A DNA stretch of 8,215 bases, from the NCBI GenBank assembly GCA_018651445.1, contig JABIDZ010000079.1, forward strand, positions 1 to 8,215, given 5' to 3'. Position 1 is the stretch's first letter. Every line of letters starts with the position of its first letter. The stretch comes from Candidatus Iainarchaeum sp. (GTDB lineage Archaea > Iainarchaeota > Iainarchaeia > Iainarchaeales > JAAZKV01). Both the position numbers and the translations under genes were made by a program. The notes below the pieces were generated by a model, which searched no databases, was not told where the DNA came from, and saw nothing but the letters and a program-made list of their open reading frames with translations. Of the stretch, positions 6,707 through 8,215 are shown piece after piece.

Positions 6707-6734
6707 TTTCAGAGTTTATGAATAAAGTCTGAAA
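6707..6734. repeat. Inverted repeat upstream of the S8e promoter
   Basis: TTTCAGA (6707-6713) and TCTGAAA (6728-6734) are exact reverse complements with a 14-base centre, ending 16 bases before the S8e TATA box. A direct repeat AGAGTTTATG (6683-6692 and 6711-6720) overlaps it. Seven-base arms in AT-rich DNA can arise by chance, so an operator role is weakly supported. Confidence 0.3.
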
Positions 6735-6750
6735 TCCAAGCAAAAACAAC

Positions 6751-6759
6751 CTTTTTAAA
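6751..6759 (+). promoter_or_regulatory. TATA box of the S8e gene
   Basis: CTTTTTAAA, preceded by another C, identical to the core upstream of the Bro-N gene. Expected transcription start is near 6780, leaving a leader of about 15 bases that holds the ribosome binding site. Confidence 0.65.
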
Positions 6760-6784
6760 GATGCGCTTGCAAAAATACTTTATT

Positions 6785-6790
6785 GGTGAG
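6785..6790 (+). promoter_or_regulatory. Ribosome binding site of S8e
   Basis: GGTGAG ends five bases before the ATG at 6796, complementary to the usual archaeal 16S rRNA 3' end. This fixes the start and contrasts with the probable leaderless starts nearby. Confidence 0.75.
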
Positions 6791-6795
6791 CAAAC

Positions 6796-7194
6796 ATGGT
6801 TGAATGGCATGGAAAATCAAATAAGCTTGTAACAGGCGGAAAAAGAAGTACAGTTAGACGTTGTACTAAAAAGAACGCTTGGAGAGGTGGAGAAGCAGCA
6901 CAAACAAAAGCTGTTAACACTGCTAAAGAGACTCGTGCATTAAAAGAAGGTCGAGGAAAAACTGAGAAAGTTCGAGCTACTGCTACCAAATACGCTAATG
7001 TTGCTGAAAAAGGCAAAATTGTTAAAGCTGAAATCGTTGGTGTTGAAAGCAATGACGCTAATAGGTTGTTTGCTAGATCTAATATCGCTACGTGCGGAGC
7101 AATAATCAAGGTTCGCGTAGGAAAAGAAGAAAAAGACGCAATTATCACAAACAGACCCGGACAAGACGGTGTGATAAACGCTGTTTTAGCTTAA
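6796..7194 (+). CDS. rps8e: 30S ribosomal protein S8e
   Basis: Small-subunit ribosomal protein of archaea and eukaryotes, binding 16S rRNA. Its 132 residues match archaeal S8e (about 125-130). The basic N-terminus begins W-H-G-K-S with T-G-G-K-R (13-17). The core contains KYANV (65-69), KIVKAEIVGVESNDANRLFA (74-93) and the characteristic GAIIKV (101-106), and the protein ends with NRPGQDGVINAVLA (119-132), close to the family consensus. The segment around 24-50 is less typical: it is Ala/Thr-rich (AWRGGEAAQTKAVNTAKE) where other archaea show a more conserved E-x-GR-x-x-x-ET stretch. It appears monocistronic, with its own TATA box, a strong ribosome binding site and a T-rich hairpin after the stop. 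Confidence 0.95.
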   Translation: MVEWHGKSNKLVTGGKRSTVRRCTKKNAWRGGEAAQTKAVNTAKETRALKEGRGKTEKVRATATKYANVAEKGKIVKAEIVGVESNDANRLFARSNIATCGAIIKVRVGKEEKDAIITNRPGQDGVINAVLA

Positions 7195-7217
7195 AACCTA
7201 TTCTAAGAGCTGTTTAA

Positions 7218-7237
7218 AGCCTTTTTTTGAAAAAGCT
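7218..7237 (+). terminator. T-rich hairpin, likely terminator of S8e
   Basis: AGC-TTTTT (7218-7226, with one bulged C at 7221) pairs with AAAAAGCT (7230-7237) around a TTG loop. The T7 run at 7222-7228 alone would suit archaeal transcription termination. It lies 23 bases after the S8e stop and before the TFB promoter. Confidence 0.5.
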
Positions 7238-7251
7238 AAGAAACCAATAGA

Positions 7252-7260
7252 TTTATAAAT
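7252..7260 (+). promoter_or_regulatory. TATA box of the TFB gene
   Basis: TTTATAAAT is the best canonical archaeal TATA sequence in the window. The expected start is near 7281, giving a leader of about 35 bases. It partly overlaps the left arm of an 8-base inverted repeat (AATAGATT 7246-7253; AATCTATT 7273-7280) whose right arm ends at the expected start. Confidence 0.65.
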
Positions 7261-7307
7261 CTTCCCTAAAGGAATCTATTTAGAAGACTTATTCTGATAT
7301 GTGGAAA

Positions 7308-7312
7308 GGTGA
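7308..7312 (+). promoter_or_regulatory. Ribosome binding site of TFB
   Basis: GGTGA four bases before the ATG at 7317, a standard archaeal site that decides the start codon. Confidence 0.75.
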
Positions 7313-7316
7313 TTAA

Positions 7317-8215
7317 ATGACTAAAAAATGTCCTGAATGTGGAAGTGAAAAAATTAGAGTTGATCCTGCAAAAGGAGAAGCAGTTTGTATGGACTGTGGT
7401 TTAATCGTGTCTGAAGACGAAATGTTTGACACTGGAAAAGAATGGCGTAGTTTTGAAGGAGACGAAGATTCTTCTCGTGGCGGAAGCCCAATGAAATATG
7501 TTAAACTTAACAAAGGATTAGTAACAATGATCGACCGACGCGGAACCGATCTACGAGGAAATAAGCTTTCAAGTAAAGGACGAGCACAAATGTATCGTCT
7601 TATCAAATGGCATAAAAGAGCAAGTGTATCAAGCTCTATGCAAAGAAATTTATCAATAGCATTAACAGAAATGCGGAGAGTAGCTTCTTATCTAAATATA
7701 CCAGAAACGCTGGTTGAAGCAGCCGCATTACTTTACCGAAGAACAGTAAAAAAAGGACTAATAAGAGGAAGACTAATAGAAGCAGTTGTAGCCTCTGTTC
7801 TTTACACTGTTTGTCGAACTTATCACGTTCCTAGAACGTTAAATGAAATGGCTGAAGCTAGTGGATTAACTAAAAAAGAAATTGGTAGAACTTATCGATT
7901 CTTAGTTAGAGAACTTAACTTAGAAGTTCCTTTGACTAATCCAATCCATTACATTCCAAGATTTGCTTCTGAATTGAATCTCTCAGGAGAAGTTCAAGAA
8001 GAAGGTCGAAGAATCCTTGAAGAAGCTATCAAAAAAGGTTTAATCTCTGGAAGAGGACCAACTGGTGTAGCTGCAGCTGCAGTTTACATAGCTGGATTAC
8101 TTAAAGGAGAGAGACGAACTCAAAAAGAAGTTGCTAATGTTGCAGGAGTAACAGAAGTAACTATCCGAAATCGTTACCGAGAACTAAAGAAAAGATTGAA
8201 TATTGATGTTGCTGC
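7317..8215 (+). CDS. tfb: Transcription initiation factor B (TFB/TFIIB); 3' end missing
   Basis: General factor that binds the TBP-TATA complex and recruits RNA polymerase. The frame is open to the right edge with 299 residues visible; archaeal TFB is about 300, so only a few residues are missing. The N-terminal zinc ribbon has C5-x2-C8 and C24-x2-C27-G. The reader/linker follows with DTGKEWRSF (about 39-47), the usual D-x-G-x-E-W-R-x-F. Cyclin repeat 1 covers about 108-200 and repeat 2 about 205-297. Near the end, TQKEVANVAGVTEVTIRNRY (268-287) is the helix-turn-helix that contacts the BRE element upstream of TATA. All key elements are intact, so this looks like a working housekeeping factor. 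It has its own promoter and ribosome binding site. Whether the genome carries further TFB paralogues cannot be seen. Confidence 0.97.
   Translation, partial: MTKKCPECGSEKIRVDPAKGEAVCMDCGLIVSEDEMFDTGKEWRSFEGDEDSSRGGSPMKYVKLNKGLVTMIDRRGTDLRGNKLSSKGRAQMYRLIKWHKRASVSSSMQRNLSIALTEMRRVASYLNIPETLVEAAALLYRRTVKKGLIRGRLIEAVVASVLYTVCRTYHVPRTLNEMAEASGLTKKEIGRTYRFLVRELNLEVPLTNPIHYIPRFASELNLSGEVQEEGRRILEEAIKKGLISGRGPTGVAAAAVYIAGLLKGERRTQKEVANVAGVTEVTIRNRYRELKKRLNIDVA

Noticed and set aside
6780..7148. 122-codon minus-strand frame opposite S8e
   Set aside because: It is a shadow of a well-recognised ribosomal protein gene and would start inside it.
7195..7316. Small non-coding RNA between S8e and TFB
   Set aside because: The hairpin at 7218-7237 is explained as a terminator and the rest by the TFB promoter and leader; no box C/D, H/ACA or tRNA-like structure was seen.

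Overview
The window looks like part of an archaeal chromosome. It carries a single-fold archaeal histone, ribosomal protein S8e, transcription factor B and a full-length Hef helicase-nuclease. None of these is bacterial, and Hef points to the euryarchaeal/DPANN side rather than to Thermoproteota. Promoters have the archaeal form: a TATA box about 25 bases before the start codon or a short leader, and GGTGA-type ribosome binding sites where a leader exists. The AT-rich sequence, compact spacing and divergent small proteins would suit a DPANN lineage such as Woesearchaeota or Pacearchaeota. That placement is inference.

Layout. The 3' part of a CPA2-type cation/proton antiporter with a TrkA-N domain enters from the left edge (2-1216, +). 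It converges on a basic 352-residue protein of unknown function with an HExxH motif (1228-2286, -), which lies downstream of the histone gene (2331-2534, -). A 103-base divergent promoter region separates the histone from a Bro-N/DinD-like gene (2638-3465, +). One base after its stop begins hef (3467-5755, +), so the two are almost certainly one transcript. Converging on hef with a 2-base gap is a minus-strand pair: a four-helix membrane protein (5758-6180) preceded by a predicted lipoprotein (6189-6635). A 160-base divergent region then leads to S8e (6796-7194, +) and to transcription factor B (7317 to the right edge, +, missing only its extreme C-terminus).

How the genes relate. Most of the window is information processing: chromatin (histone), replication-fork repair (Hef), translation (S8e) and initiation (TFB). 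The most interesting unit is the Bro-N/DinD-like gene with hef. Its two regions resemble a phage antirepressor DNA-binding domain and, more weakly, the C-terminal region of E. coli DinD, a damage-inducible protein. The same stretch contains a perfect 11-base-arm inverted repeat inside the coding region and four TGTACA cores within 331 bases, one of them in the shared histone/Bro-N promoter. A damage- or stress-responsive, possibly self-regulated repair operon is a testable reading, not something shown by the sequence alone.

I saw no tRNA, rRNA, CRISPR array, insertion sequence or attachment site. No stretch above 300 bases lacks a gene.
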